64,000 nt of DNA. It comes from Asparagopsis taxiformis. Taxonomy: Eukaryota; Rhodophyta; Florideophyceae; Bonnemaisoniales; Bonnemaisoniaceae. Below the pieces are notes generated by a model. It was not told the DNA's origin, searched no databases, and saw nothing but the letters and a program-made list of their open reading frames with translations. Position 1 is the first letter of the stretch, and each line of letters starts with the position of its first letter. Below are positions 1 through 11,900 of this stretch, piece after piece. The position numbers were made by a program, and so were the translations under genes. Location: contig JALQPE010000662.1 in assembly GCA_030407315.1 (NCBI GenBank), positions 1 to 64,000 of the forward strand. Direction: 5' to 3'.

Positions 1-868
1 TACGTATTTCGTATTCTGGCTGGATACGTATTTCCTATTCTGGCTGGATACGTATTTCCTATTCTAACGGGTATTTATTTCCTATTCTGACCAGAATATG
101 TATTCCCTATTCTAGAGAAGACGTATTGTATACGAGCAGTTTCCTAAATGAGAGAATAAAATACGGTCCGATATGGGCCTGAATTTACCATCCGCTGTAA
201 TTTCTTCCCTCCCGGTTTTCGCTGATATATTGTATACTGGATGTCGGGTCCTAGTATTCCGCCATATGTACTAGGAAAGTGGATGTCGGGTCCTAGTATT
301 CCGCCATATGTACTAGAGAAAGTGGATGTCGGGTCCTAGTATTCCGCCATATGTATAGAGAAAGTGGATGTCGGGTCCTAGTATTCCGCCATATGTACTA
401 GAGAAAGTGGATGTCGGGTCCTAGTATTCCCCATATGTACTAGAGAAAGTGGATGTCGGGTCCTAGTATTCCGCCAAACGTACTAGAGAAAGTGGATGTC
501 GGGTCCTAGTATTCCGCCATATGTACTAGAGAAAGTGGATGTCGGGTCCTAGTATTCCGCCATATGTACTAGAGAAAGTGGATGTCGGGTCCTAGTATTC
601 CGCCATATGTCTAGAGAAAGTGGATGTCGGGTCCTAGTATTCCGCCAAACGTACTAGAGAAAGTGGATGTCGGGTCCTAGTATTCGCCATATGTACAGAG
701 AAAGTGATGTCGGGCCTAGTATTCCGCCATATGTACTAGAGAAAGTGGACGTCCGCAGCCAAAAATTTTATTTTTTTTTGGACGGACGTTCGCTTGTTTC
801 TAGTAAATCTCGGGGCCGACTAGGACCCGTACTAGAAGACTGGACGTCCCGTCCCACTTCCGAAAAAC
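1..868 (+). repeat. R-block copy 1: short AT-rich repeats followed by a 43-bp tandem array
   Basis: Positions 1-115 hold about five copies of a roughly 24-bp unit containing TACGTATTTCCTATTCTGG. From about 239 to 750 there are about 12 copies of a 43-bp unit starting GTGGATGTCGGGTCCTAG, most with CCATATG and some with the variant CCAAACG. A unique tail with GGACGTCC follows and ends near CACAGACG at 868. The whole block recurs in the same orientation at 27555-28478. This copy has many one- to four-base deletions and few substitutions compared with the second copy. No spacers are present, so it is a satellite-like array and not CRISPR. Confidence 0.9.
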
Positions 869-2760
869 ACAGACGATGGAGGCTACGCGTTGCCGAATTC
901 GATTTCGAAGTCCGTACAGACCTGGGCGCGTGCACCAGGTACCTGACGCTTTATCACGTGTGATATCTACGTATGACGACGGTCGACCCGTCGACGATGA
1001 CGTCCATCGTACGGGGACGCGTACTCGTGACGACTCGCAGTCGGGACAACCCACACGAAAATGGGCAAGGACGAACGACGTCCGTGCGTAAAAAGGCGAC
1101 GAATGCCGGGGTCACGACGACCCGTCTAACGGAGCTCGTGACGGACGAAACATCAGCCACGACGGCTGGCCACGATGGCCTCGAGTTCAACCGCGACGCG
1201 TCGCTCGATGACGTTCTTGACGAGAACCGGATTTCCTCGACGAACAGCGCGCTGCTGAAGACGATTCGGCACGCGTGCACCAGCTGACGTTCAGCTCCCC
1301 ATTACGAGGACGAGCTTATCGAGCTCAACGCGAGGACGCGTTCTGTCAACGATACTGACACGACAGTCCGAGACGCAGGACGCTGCATTCTTCGAAGGCC
1401 ACGATGGCCTACTCCGACGCCGGAACCCTCACGATGAGGAACGTACGCAAATCGTTGTGCCGGCTTCGTTACGGCCGCGGCTGCTGGAGTTAACGCACCA
1501 CCACGTCTCGCTGGACATCCCGGCAAACGCGTATGTACTATACCTACGGAGGACGTACTACTGGCCCGCGATGGCCGCCGACATCCACGCAACGGTACGA
1601 AACTGCGTTGGATGTGCGAAGAACCGCGTGAAGCTTCGCAAACGGACGAACCGTTACGTTTATTCCCGGCCACGGAGCCGCTGCGAGACCTATGTATCGA
1701 CATACTAGGTCCGCTGACGAAGACCACGCGTGGCAACCGATTTATTCTCGTGATAACGGGACCGCTTCACGAAGCTAACCAGAGTCGTACCTCTACGTAA
1801 TATCGATTCCGCCAACGTGGCGAGCGCGTTCGTCAACGCATGGGTCTTCTCGTATGCCCCCACGGACGCTCATAAGCGATAACGGAAAGCAGTTCGCTGC
1901 TAAGTTTTCCAGCGCGTCTGCAACGAGATTGGCGTAACGAACGTCTTCACGTCGACGTACCACCCCAAACGAACGGGCAGTGGAGCGCTACAACAGGACG
2001 ATCCTGGCGATGCTGCGCAATTACGTGAACGAAAACCAGAACGACTGGGATCGATACGCATCGGCGTTAACGTTTGCGTACAACACGCATGTGCATTCGA
2101 GCACGGCACGACGCCCTTCGATTTGATTCTCACGAATCCACCGCCACACGTTGGCGCTACACACGTCGGTAACGAACCGCGAACTACCCGACGGGGAGGG
2201 CGCCACTTACGTGCGTGAGCTCGCCACAACGATGGATAACGCGTATCGAACGCTGAAGGCCGCGCAGGCACGTTATAAACGAAATTTCGACAAGCGAGTC
2301 CGTGTCTCGAATCGACTCCGCGCGGAGAAATACGTATTCATCGACCCGACGGACGGGACCACGAAGGGCACGAAGCTCGGCAACCACGCGTTGGGACCGT
2401 TTCCGCGTACTACGTAACGACGTACGAATTCGTCATCCACGAGGAGGTACGTAGTTGAACGTGTCAACTCGGACCGCGTTGCGTACGCGCCAACGCCGGC
2501 GAAAGCGCCCCCGCCGGAGCCATACGATGCCACCGAGGCAGACCTCGACAAGAACCGCGACGGTCCAGCGTATGTAGTAGACGACCTACTCAACCACCGC
2601 GTGAACGAGGACGGAACGTTAGACTTCCTCGTGAAGTGGGTCGGGTATCGTAACCCTACGTGGGAACCCCGCCGGAACGTATCTAAGAGAGCGTCTCTCG
2701 ATACTTCGCACGCGTGCGACGAGCAACAACGTGAAAGGCCACGACGGCCCCGAAAACGCA
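869..2760 (+). pseudogene. Decayed Ty3/Gypsy chromovirus pol (RNase H end, integrase, chromodomain)
   Basis: Several short frames, shifted against each other, read as the 3' half of a Ty3/Gypsy pol. The end of RNase H is visible near 880-945 (RWRLRVAEFDFEV in one frame, PGRVHQVPDALSR in the next). The integrase zinc-binding region lies at about 1490-1640 with HHH and CVGC. The integrase core starts near 1690 (CIDILGP), with a second Asp in SDNGKQF near 1880 and VERYNRT near 1980 in a shifted frame. A chromodomain-like stretch (FLVKWVGY, then TWEP) lies at 2570-2690. Reverse transcriptase, protease and gag are absent; the R-block abuts the RNase H remnant directly. At least four frameshifts make it non-functional as written. 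Confidence 0.8.
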
Positions 2761-3960
2761 CACGAGCGTCGGGTTAAGCGCACGCGTGCGCGCGACGTTG
2801 CACGATGCAACAAACGAAGGCGACGAGCCGCACGAACGAGAAGCGAAGGCACAACGAGTGGCCGGGACGTCCACCCTTGCGTTGGGGGGGGCGCGATGCG
2901 TGCTAGAGCCGTCGCTCTTTTCGTTTTCGACACCATACGTTGGTGGAGGCACGAGCGCCAACGAAAGATTGGACGACGAGTCCACGCGCGGACGATTCAC
3001 ACGATGTGAAGAGCCACGACTGGCTCGACAGTGTTGACCGTCCCACGGGCAAAGGTGACGACACCACGGGCCACGGACGGACAACACGTCAGATTTTTTC
3101 GCGCGAAAAAATTATACGTGGGCCAGCGGGCCATGGACGCACGGTACGAAAAATCGGCCGATTACAGTGCGTTAATCCGGCAAATCTCGGGACACCGTGC
3201 CCCGAAAATTTCGTAATTTCGGCATATCACGTGAGCCATCGTACGTCCCGTGGACAACCGCTGACACGAGTCGCATCGACCACGAGGTCAACGCCAAACA
3301 GCTCGCGAGCTAACGGCTACGTGACGCCGGAAGGCGGAGAAACGACGTAGGACGGACGCGTCCCTGGCGAAGATGGCACGGCCTCATTACGAAATCCCGC
3401 ACGAAGCGGAACGAAGCTATACGTTAGCTGACGATTAGACCACGGGTCTCAGCGCACGAAGCGCGCGAGTAAAGCGTGCGAACGACGAGCCAACGAGGCC
3501 GCGACGGGACGGCGAACCGTATCGCCATCGTGAGGCACGACGCCGAACGCGGTAGCCACGTACGGCAACCACGGAATGACACAGCGGTGTCCTGCCACGC
3601 GGGCATAACGAACGACGCGCGGAAGCGAAAGCCCGCCGCCCAGTCGAACGCACGTAACGAAACACGAATACGCACACGGCGTACAAGCTGGTAGCCAACG
3701 TAAACGGCACAGCTGAAGGCAACAAGCCGACGAAAAGTTGGCTCACGTAACAGCCTCAAACGCCCGCGGGCATGCGAAACGACTTCGTCAATCGCGTCCC
3801 CGTCGGGTTCGCAAGTCGAATGAACGAATACGCAACGGCGTAAGGTCGAGCATTACGATGCCCAGGTGCACGTCGCACACATAACGAACGAGCTAACGAA
3901 ACGCTCCTCGGACGCCGCGGCGAACGACGCCGCCACGCGAAACGGACTAGCGCAGCGATG
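2761..3960. other. GC/ACG-rich non-coding tail of the Ty3/Gypsy remnant
   Basis: No convincing gene. The base composition (frequent ACG and CGT) matches the preceding pol remnant and the gag-like gene at 28.4-30.6 kb. The short string GTGGCCGGGACGTCCAC near 2857-2873 recurs at 31191-31207 and in both places is followed by a G run. The two GC-rich tracts may therefore derive from one element family. No LTR boundary could be fixed. Confidence 0.45.
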
Positions 3961-3967
3961 CGCCACC

Positions 3968-4672
3968 GCTAACGTGAAGCCGCGGGAACGTGAAGCGCGA
4001 CGGCGCTAACCTACGGTGTTAAGCCATACGAAAGCCAAGCCCGCCGCAAAAACGTTGTCTACGGAACTGCGACGCACCACGACCACTGCCGCGTACACGC
4101 AACGGCGTGAAACGTCAAGCCAACTCACGCGCGAGTCGGCTGACGCTTAGCGAATTTTCCGTCCAGCTCTTCGGAGCAAATTAAAATGGCAACGACGTGC
4201 TACGTGCAAGAGAGCTCGAATGCTCAACGAAATTCGACACCCGACGGGGTTATCCGCACGAGAACGACGGCGAAACGAATTCCGAGATAGTTACAAAATG
4301 ATAACGCCACTGGCCAACGTGAAGCCGCGGCAACGCGAAGCGCGACGGGGGACGCTAATGACGTCAACGTGCTATACGAAAGCCAAGCCCGCCGGCCACC
4401 ACGTCGTCAACGAAACCGCAACGACTGCGACGAATTACTGCGTACACGCCGCGGCGTATAACGTCAAACCGACTCACGTGCGCACTCGGTCTGACGTTCG
4501 ACGAATGTTCCGCCAAGCTCATCGGAGCAAAATTAAAATCGGCACCAGATGTGCGTACGCGCTTAGGAGCTCGAATGCTCAACGAATGCGACACCCAGGG
4601 GTTATTCGAACGAGAGAACGACGGCGAAAACGATTCCCTGAGTTGTTACTAAATATACGCGCGCCAACGGGC
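3968..4672 (+). repeat. Two-copy direct repeat, unit about 345 bp
   Basis: A segment beginning AACGTGAAGCCGCGG near 3971 recurs at about 4317. Both copies continue through CATACGAAAGCCAAGCCCGCC-type sequence, CTCGAATGCTCAACGAA and GAACGACGGCGAAA. Divergence is visible but the order is the same, so this is an old tandem duplication. No reading frame is conserved between the copies. Confidence 0.7.
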
Positions 4673-5104
4673 TCTAAGACCGAGGTTAACGTACACTCGC
4701 AGTGAAAAAGCCGCCGCTACCGCCGCCGCTTTGGCCGAATAATTGCGTGTGATACGAACCTGCCAACGGCACGCGCCGCCGCGAACTCGAAACCACGGGC
4801 TTACGTAAGCTTACACACCCGACGGGTCGACGCTACAACAAAAAAAATTGTGGGGAGGGGGCTTAACGCAAACCCCTCCTCTCCTGCAGACGACCTGCCA
4901 AACGCAAATTACGAAGCTCAACGGAGCCATGCGATTACGCAAGAAACAAGACGAATGTTTACGAAGCAATACGATGCTAGAGCCGACGTGGCCTACGAAC
5001 TAACCTAGGAACGACCTAGTAGCGACGAGAACGCTTGCCCGCAGGGTCATACGGACCAGGGCCTTCGCCGCGGCTATCGTGGCTGCGGCTGCGACGTCTG
5101 TGTT

Positions 5105-5335
5105 CTCGGAAATGGACGCGGACGTCCACAACCTCTAGTACACCTAGTATTACTAGGCGGACGTCCATGTTCTCCAGTATTTTTGGATGTCCGCCTAGAA
5201 CCGGACGTCCATGCGGTCTAGTACGTCTAGTATTACTAGGGCGACATTCATTGTTTCTAGTACCACGGATGTCCCCCTCGGGATGGACTTCCGCCATGTC
5301 TATGTCCACCTAGGACGGGCGCCGGTTCAGAAATT
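5105..5335. repeat. Diverged CTAGTA / GGACGTCC repeat cluster
   Basis: Short units alternate CTAGTATTACTAG-like palindromes with GGACGTCCA or GGATGTCC. They resemble the R-block units (CTAGTAT...TACTAG and GGACGTCC) but are much more diverged. They may mark the far edge of the decayed element that starts at the left of the window. Confidence 0.55.
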
Positions 5336-5439
5336 CAAAAATTTCGACCCCAGAAATTTCTGCCGCCGTGCTCGACATGGATGTCCGCATCCATCACGGC
5401 GACCACTCTATTTTTCCTTGTCGGTCGACTCCAATTTCG

Positions 5440-6400
5440 TCTTTAATTTTTTCATCCTCTCGCTCACACCCCCTTCCTGTTGGTGCTCACCTCCCCCGTA
5501 CTGTACCTCAAACACCCCCAATACCACTCTAGCACGCATTTTCAGATACCTATCCCCGCTTCCACGGTGCACACCTCCATTCCATACCTACTTTTCTGCT
5601 CTACCGTACAGATTTCGTATAACCAGTCCTCATACTACCTCAGAATAGGGCAAAACACCCCCTATCTCCTCGACCATGCTCTCCCCCATCACCTTTGAAA
5701 CGTATTGTTCTTCAGTACCCTCTCTCCTCTACCCTCAACCCCTCTCCTTCGCCCTCTACACAAACTTCCCCTGCAGCTTACTCTTCCAAAACCTCTCACT
5801 CCCCATCCCGTACCCGACCTGCTCCACCCCTCCCTCCCTCAGCTGCTCCATGCCCCCACGCCATCCGCATCTTCGATACCGTATACACCACCACCACCGG
5901 CCCACGCTCCCGCACTGCGGGGTGGCTCCCCCGCCGTATCCCCAGAAACCTCCCCGCTCTGAAACACATATCAACCCCCCACTTCGCACCCTTCCTCCCA
6001 CTCCCCTCCCTCCCCAAATACAATAACCCCCTTCTTCTCCATCACATCCCCACTCACCACAGCCAGAACAGACGCCACCCCCTCCCCTTCTTTCTCCTCA
6101 CTTTCCTAAAAACCCCTCCTCTCGGCGCCTTCAACCGCACCCTCCTACGGTCCCACCTAAACACCTCCTCCGCCCTCACTACCCCAACACCCCGCAGCGT
6201 CTCCCCAATCCCCATAATATGCTTGTCGGCACTCCTCTCCGAATCACAATCCATTCTAAACCCGCACTCCGTACATTTCCACCTCCCCCTGTACCATCCC
6301 AAGATTCCATCCCCCCACAGAACACATCCTCATACCACAGAAGAATTTTCTTCCTCTCATACCTCATCCTTAAAACCTCCATCAGCTCCATGTAAATTTC
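5440..6400. other. Pyrimidine-rich (C/T-skewed) segment of about 1 kb
   Basis: The plus strand is strongly C- and T-rich over nearly 1 kb, with very few G residues. Long open frames on the plus strand are rich in Pro, Ser, Leu and Thr, as expected from this bias, and no domain is recognisable in them. On the minus strand the same sequence is Gly/Arg/Trp-rich. The skew could reflect a decayed gene, a transcript-related mutational bias or a polypyrimidine tract. Confidence 0.6.
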
Positions 6401-6433
6401 GATGAAAATATTTTCTCTACTATGCAATCTCAA
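6100..6433 (-). pseudogene. Possible zinc-ribbon fragment (TnpB/Fanzor-like C-terminus?), frameshifted
   Basis: Two overlapping minus-strand frames join near 6290. The first ends in a Gly-rich stretch containing FCGGMESWDGTGG. The second begins with WKCTECGFRMDCD and continues to KHIM. A CxxCG motif followed closely by D-x-D and then Ala/Asp-Lys-His-Ile resembles the zinc ribbon plus last RuvC acidic residues of TnpB/Fanzor nucleases (family pattern C..CG...DRD..A..NI). Only one CxxC is visible, the spacing after D-x-D is two residues longer than usual, and His replaces Asn. Upstream RuvC motifs were not found. The likeness is weak and may come from compositional bias in this segment. Confidence 0.22.
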
Positions 6434-6719
6434 ACATGTATGAGCCTATGCCTTTCCGCTTTGTCAACCCTGAATATTGGTACTCATGTATTCATAAAAT
6501 AGGGCCACCCACATCCCTATCCCGTTCTGCAAGCTTTACAAACCACTAGACGCATACTCCACAACTATACAACAAACACTACTCGCTATTTCAGACGACG
6601 CGGTACACAAGTAGCGTAGTGTCAACCTTCCGTGACGCCTTCCCTGATGCGTACAAGTGGGAAACACGTCTAGACGTATATCAGAACTGAGTGCGGGAAT
6701 TTTCGGCACAGGAGATGCT

Positions 6720-8660
6720 GGGCCACCAAATTGATTTTTCGGAAATTTTAGAATTTCTGGGCTGGCCAGCAATGCAATCGAGCTGGACATCCACCGGACG
6801 TCCATTTCAGGTTGGTCGCGAGAGGGTGGGGCGGGACCATGATGAAACAAGGACCAAGACCTTTCCCTGACGTGTTGAGCCTGAAATCGACCCTTCGTGA
6901 GACGCGATTTTGGCTTACAGTTGGTGCTAATAGAAGCCAGTGATAGCCCCGATCGGGGCGGCAGCCGGCTCCGGCTTACAGTTGGTGCTTACAGACGCCA
7001 GTGATAGCCCCCGATCGGGGCCGGCGGTCGGTTCCTGGGGCCGTTGTGGCCAAATTAGACACCCTGATTTGAATTAAAATTTGGGCTATTCTCAAAAACA
7101 TGCACATGTGAACATGTTTTTGAGATGGGGGTGTGCCGTACGGCACAATCGACCGCCCAAATCGTTGATTTTTGCAATTTTTTGTGCCCGAAATTTTAGA
7201 ATTTCTGGGCTGGCCAGCAGTGCATCTGAGCTGGACATCCACCGGACGTCCATTTCAGGTTGGTCGTGTGCTGCCTACATCCACGCATTGCAGAAACTAA
7301 GCCAGCGGGTTCACTACTAATACAAAGTACACGGAATATGAGTAACGTGATAGGTGAGTAGTGTTTGTGTTGAGGGAGTAAGGCGGGACCATTATGAAAC
7401 ACGGAAGAAGATGCGTACCTAGCATAACTTAGGCTTGAAGCCTGGAATCGACCCATCTTTCGGCGCCATTTAGCCTCACAGTTAGTGCTTACAGAAGCCA
7501 GTGATGACCCCGCTCGGGGCGGCGGTCGGTTCCTGGGGCCGTTGTGGCCAAATTAGACACCCTGATTTGAATTAAAATTTGGGCTATTCTCAAAAACATG
7601 CACATGTGAACATGTTTTTGAGATGGGGGTGTGCCGTACGGCACAATCGACCGCCCAAATCGATGTTTTTTGCAATATTTTTCTGTGCCCGAAATTTTAG
7701 AATTTCTGGGCTGGCCAGCAATGCAATCGAGCTGGACATCCACCGGACGTCCATTTCAGGTTGGTCGTGAGAGAGCGGGGCGGGACCATGATGGAACAAG
7801 GACCAAGACCTGTCCCTGGCGTATTGAGCCTGAAATTGACCCTTCGTCAGACGCCATTTAGCCTTACAGTTGGTGCTTACAGAAGCCAGTGATAGCCCCG
7901 ATCGGGGCCGGTGGCCGGTGCCTGGGGCCGTTGTGGCCAAATTAGACACCCTGATTTGAATTAAAATTTGGGCTATTCTCAAAAACATGCACATGTGAAC
8001 ATGTTTTTGAGATGGGGGTGTGCCGTACGGCACAATCGACCCGCCCAAATCGTTGATTTTTGCAAGATTTTTTGTGCCCGAAATTGTAGAATTTCTGGGC
8101 TGGCCAGCAGTGCATCTGAGATGGACATCCACCGGACGTCCATTTCAGGTTGGTCGTGTGCTGCCTACATCCACGCATTGCAGCAACTAAGCAGGCGAGT
8201 TCACTACTCATACAAAGTGCACGGAATACGAGTAACGTGATGGGTGAGTAGTGTTTGTCGTGGAGGAGTAAGGCAGGACCATGATGGAACAGGGGAAACG
8301 ATGTCACCCTAGCATAACTTAGGCTTGAAGCCTGGAATCGACCCATCGTTAGGCGCCATTTAGCCTTACAGTTAGTGCTTACAGAAGCCAGTGATGACCC
8401 CGCTCGGGGCGGCGGTTCCGGTGCCTGGGGCCGTTGTGGCCAAATTAGACACCCTGATTTGAATTAAAATTTGGGCTATTCTCAAAAACATGCACATGTG
8501 AACATGTTTTTGAGATGGGGGTGTGCCGTACGGCACAATCGACCGCCCAAATCGATGTTTTTTGCAATATTTTTTTGTGCCCGAAATTGTAGAATTTCTG
8601 GGCCGGCCAGGAATGCATCTGAGTTGGACATCCACCGGACGTCCATTTCAGGTGATCGTG
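6720..8660 (+). repeat. Array A of hairpin core repeats (4 full cores and a partial one)
   Basis: Four full cores run CACCCTGATTTGAATTAAAA, then a hairpin (CTCAAAAACATG, 10-nt loop, CATGTTTTTGAG), then the palindrome GTGCCGTACGGCAC, then AGAATTTCTGGGCTGGCC, then GGACATCCACCGGACGTCC. Hairpins start at 7091, 7589, 7978 and 8481; a fifth, partial copy lies at about 6720-6810. Spacing alternates 498, 389 and 503 bp because two different linkers alternate. One linker holds GGGACCATGATGGAACAAGG. The other starts GTGCTGCCTACATCC and contains an inverted repeat CACTACTCA...TGAGTAGTG. Each spacer also carries a CCCCGATCGGGG or CCCCGCTCGGGG palindrome. The array ends about 270 bp from the stop codon of the ParB-dioxygenase gene. 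Confidence 0.9.
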
Positions 8661-8927
8661 TATCGTGCACGTCCAGCCATTACCAGAAGCAAGTTGGCGA
8701 TGAAGCACGTATAAACCCAATTGTTCTGCTATTTCTAGCATAGACCATCGAGTCTAGAGATGTGAGGGAATCGTCCTGGAATCATGCTCCAACCCACTAG
8801 GGAATGGACAATCTAGTTTGAAAGCATGGAACGGAAGTGCATTATAGTAGGTTCATAGATTGAAAGTGATAAAGGAGATGATTATATTCTCGATAATTGT
8901 TTGCTAAAGTAGTTGTTGTTAAGATAT

Positions 8928-11900
8928 CTAGCCGTCGGAAAACTGTTCTTCCTCTTCGTCCTCACTATGATAGTGAACTAGATATCCAGGTTGTCCCGGC
9001 AGAAGAGGCACTACCGGGGCCACACTCGGTGTGTGCATTACATCCTTGCGAGGTTCTGTCGTCTTCATCCGCATCATTCGGAGCTGCCCTGTCTTCGGCC
9101 TACCATCTTTCTTGACCGGGATGGGAACAACTGTCTTGTGGCGAACATTGACAGGTGCCGGTTGACTTTGCCTTGCAGACCGGCGCGGAGCATTGGCGAT
9201 GACTTCTTCTTCGAATCCCAACCGCCTGATGAAACCAAACGAAACATTGTCGGGAATCGGATACGACGCATTCCTGAAATACGTGTGATACCTCGTTGTC
9301 GTGTGTGACACAACTCTGTCGACATGCCCTGCCCCGGCATGTTGTACATGGCCGTGACCGATGAAGACTGAACGTGGCGGAACGATTACCTTCTTCAGCT
9401 TCATCGTCTTGGCGTACATATCTAATTCCAGCGCTTTGGAAAAGACGTACTTGTGGGACCCTGGACACACCCAGATAGGGAATGGGTCATCTCCGTTGGC
9501 AATAACAAAGTAACCCGGAAGTTGATCTTTGCGGTCGCGAGGAGGAACAGGGAAATCATTGTGTGGGACCTGCCGAGGACACCCCTTTCCCGTTATCAAA
9601 AACCGTCCCCCAGATGCCGGCATGACAAGTTTTTCTCCCGGTAAACCGCACTCCTCCAGCCCTGTCAGCCGGACAAGGATTCCCAACCACACATCCAGCA
9701 GGGCTCGCCGCGTCACAAACTTGAACCGGTCGATATGCGTCTCATCGTTCTCGGCATAGTCAACCAGGCAGTGGCGCGTAGACGTGAAGCGAGCCCTCCC
9801 CTCATTCCGGTTCTTCTCGTCTGTTTCATCGTCCCCCGTATTGACAATGGGACTCCACAGCTGCCGGTTCCCAGGGTCCTTGTGCACCTGCTCCCCCTCC
9901 CACGTTCCCAAAAAGTACCGAAACAATTCCTGGTTAGGAATTTCTTCCATGAGACCCAAGTCAAATGGGAACTTGTCCGACGCATCTAGGTAGCTTACAT
10001 CCGCGAAATTGTGCATCACCGTATACCCTCGCTCGTTGATTTCCGTTCGGCAATTGTGGAAGTACGCCATACCAGTGCCGGCCTCATACGAATCCTTCCA
10101 GCTTGTAGACATTCGCGCAACCTGAGCGAAGTCCAGCCTCGAGGGTAGAAACGTCGATGTAGGCTCACACATCGCCTTGGCAGCCATCTTCCACGCTGCG
10201 AAGAACATCGGATAGACGTGATCGATTTCGAATAGCACACGAGCCCGATGTTCTTCCGGAATATGCAGCCCCTCAAACACAGGGTCCATCGCCACTTGCT
10301 TCAAATACCTCACCTCTCTGCCCTCCTCATCGATTTCCACACTCTCCAATAACAACCTGAGCTCAATCGGGGGCAGACAGCCAACCCTCACCGATGCGAT
10401 GACATCCGCGGGACGCTGCGCCAGATGATGCCCTTCGGCTCGGTCTTCGAAATCGTCAGGAAGAGACGGCATACGGTCGTCGAAGAGGAGGTCGTCTTCA
10501 GAAGGAGAGTCACGAACGATGTAACCGTCTTCATCGACTTCCACTCCTTCCGGAACAGTGAATGTAATTGTCACTTCGCGGACCCCCTTGCTTTCGACTT
10601 GGCCCTCGTCTGCACCCTGTTTGTCTTCCTCGTCCGAAGCGGTATGGACAGATTCTTGGTTGGAGGGAGTCGCACCAGCACGTTGGTTATCTTGGGGGAC
10701 AATCTCAACGGCAGAATCGGGGGAACGGGCGGAGTCTTCGTCAACCTCATCACCGGAAGCAGTGGCTTGTTGTTGATCGGTGGGTTTATCAACAACGGCC
10801 TGCTCTTCTTCCCCGGCGGATTGTTGTACCACAACCGGCTCTTCTTCCTCGAGGCGTGTGCTCCCCGTCGAGCGAAGTCGCTGTGAACGGCGGCGGATGC
10901 CATGCGAAGCAGGCTCATGTTCGACATTCCGCTGCTTCTTGTGAGTGAGTCTCACATTGGCAGCAGAAGGGCGGCGTTTGCGTCGAGCCTTAGTCTTCTT
11001 CTTCAATGTCGGATTGAAAAACTCTTTCAAGTTCGTTTCCAAATCCTGTAAACGCGTGGTTCTCCGTCGCATTCGAACCTCACTGCTCCGGTCGTCCCCT
11101 CTATACATTGCAATGGCATTGGTGAGATGCCATTGCAACTCCTTCGGCTGCTTAACCGACCCAATTGCCATCTCTGTGCTCAGAAATGACTTGCGCATAA
11201 TACTCTTTGGGCGCCCAAACGCAGCGTACAGAGAATTTGCTATTGCAGTCACGCGACGGACGTATGTATAAAAGTCGTTCACGTCAAAGCGTCCATCCGG
11301 ACGTCCGCCATGAGCAGGGTTCAAGTACTCCGAAAGACCACGCAAGACGAAGACAAAGTTTTCTTCCAGCAACTCGCGCACTATCTTGTGGTCCAGGTGC
11401 GTTATCCCAATCTCGTTGCGGCGCTCGGAATTGTTCAGCTCACGCAACACGTCGTCGAGAACAGGATGCTTCAGCGTTGCTATAGCCAAACGCGTCCACC
11501 GCCGAGCCGTGTTCGTCGAATTCATCATCCCCATGAACTGCGCCTCGAACAATGTTCGGATGACATCAGACTCACGCAAGTCGCCAGCGTTTTCCACGTT
11601 GTTTGCAACAGCAATCGTACGGATGAACTGCTGGATGGACGACAAGATTCGAACCAGGGAGCGCTCCGTCAGTTGCGTCCCAGTCGTATGGTTCGACTCT
11701 GCACTCTTGTGGATGATCTCATGAGGCTGGAGATCACTGTCGTCCTTGCGGCGAAGGTAGTACACATCCAGAGGCTGAGTAACCCAGCGCAAGCGGTTTG
11801 CCTCCTGTGGCAGCTTGGTTCTGTGCATACGGGTGAGGCGCGTGAAGTCATCCGCAATGCTATGCATAGCATTGAGACGATGCAGTCCGTCGATCACGGT

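Noticed and set aside
239..750. CRISPR-like array
   Set aside because: The 43-bp units abut directly with no unique spacers, and no cas genes are present; it is a tandem repeat.
5695..6405. 236-residue plus-strand ORF
   Set aside because: It is Pro/Ser/Leu/Thr-rich, as any frame through this C/T-rich tract would be, and has no domain or conserved start context.
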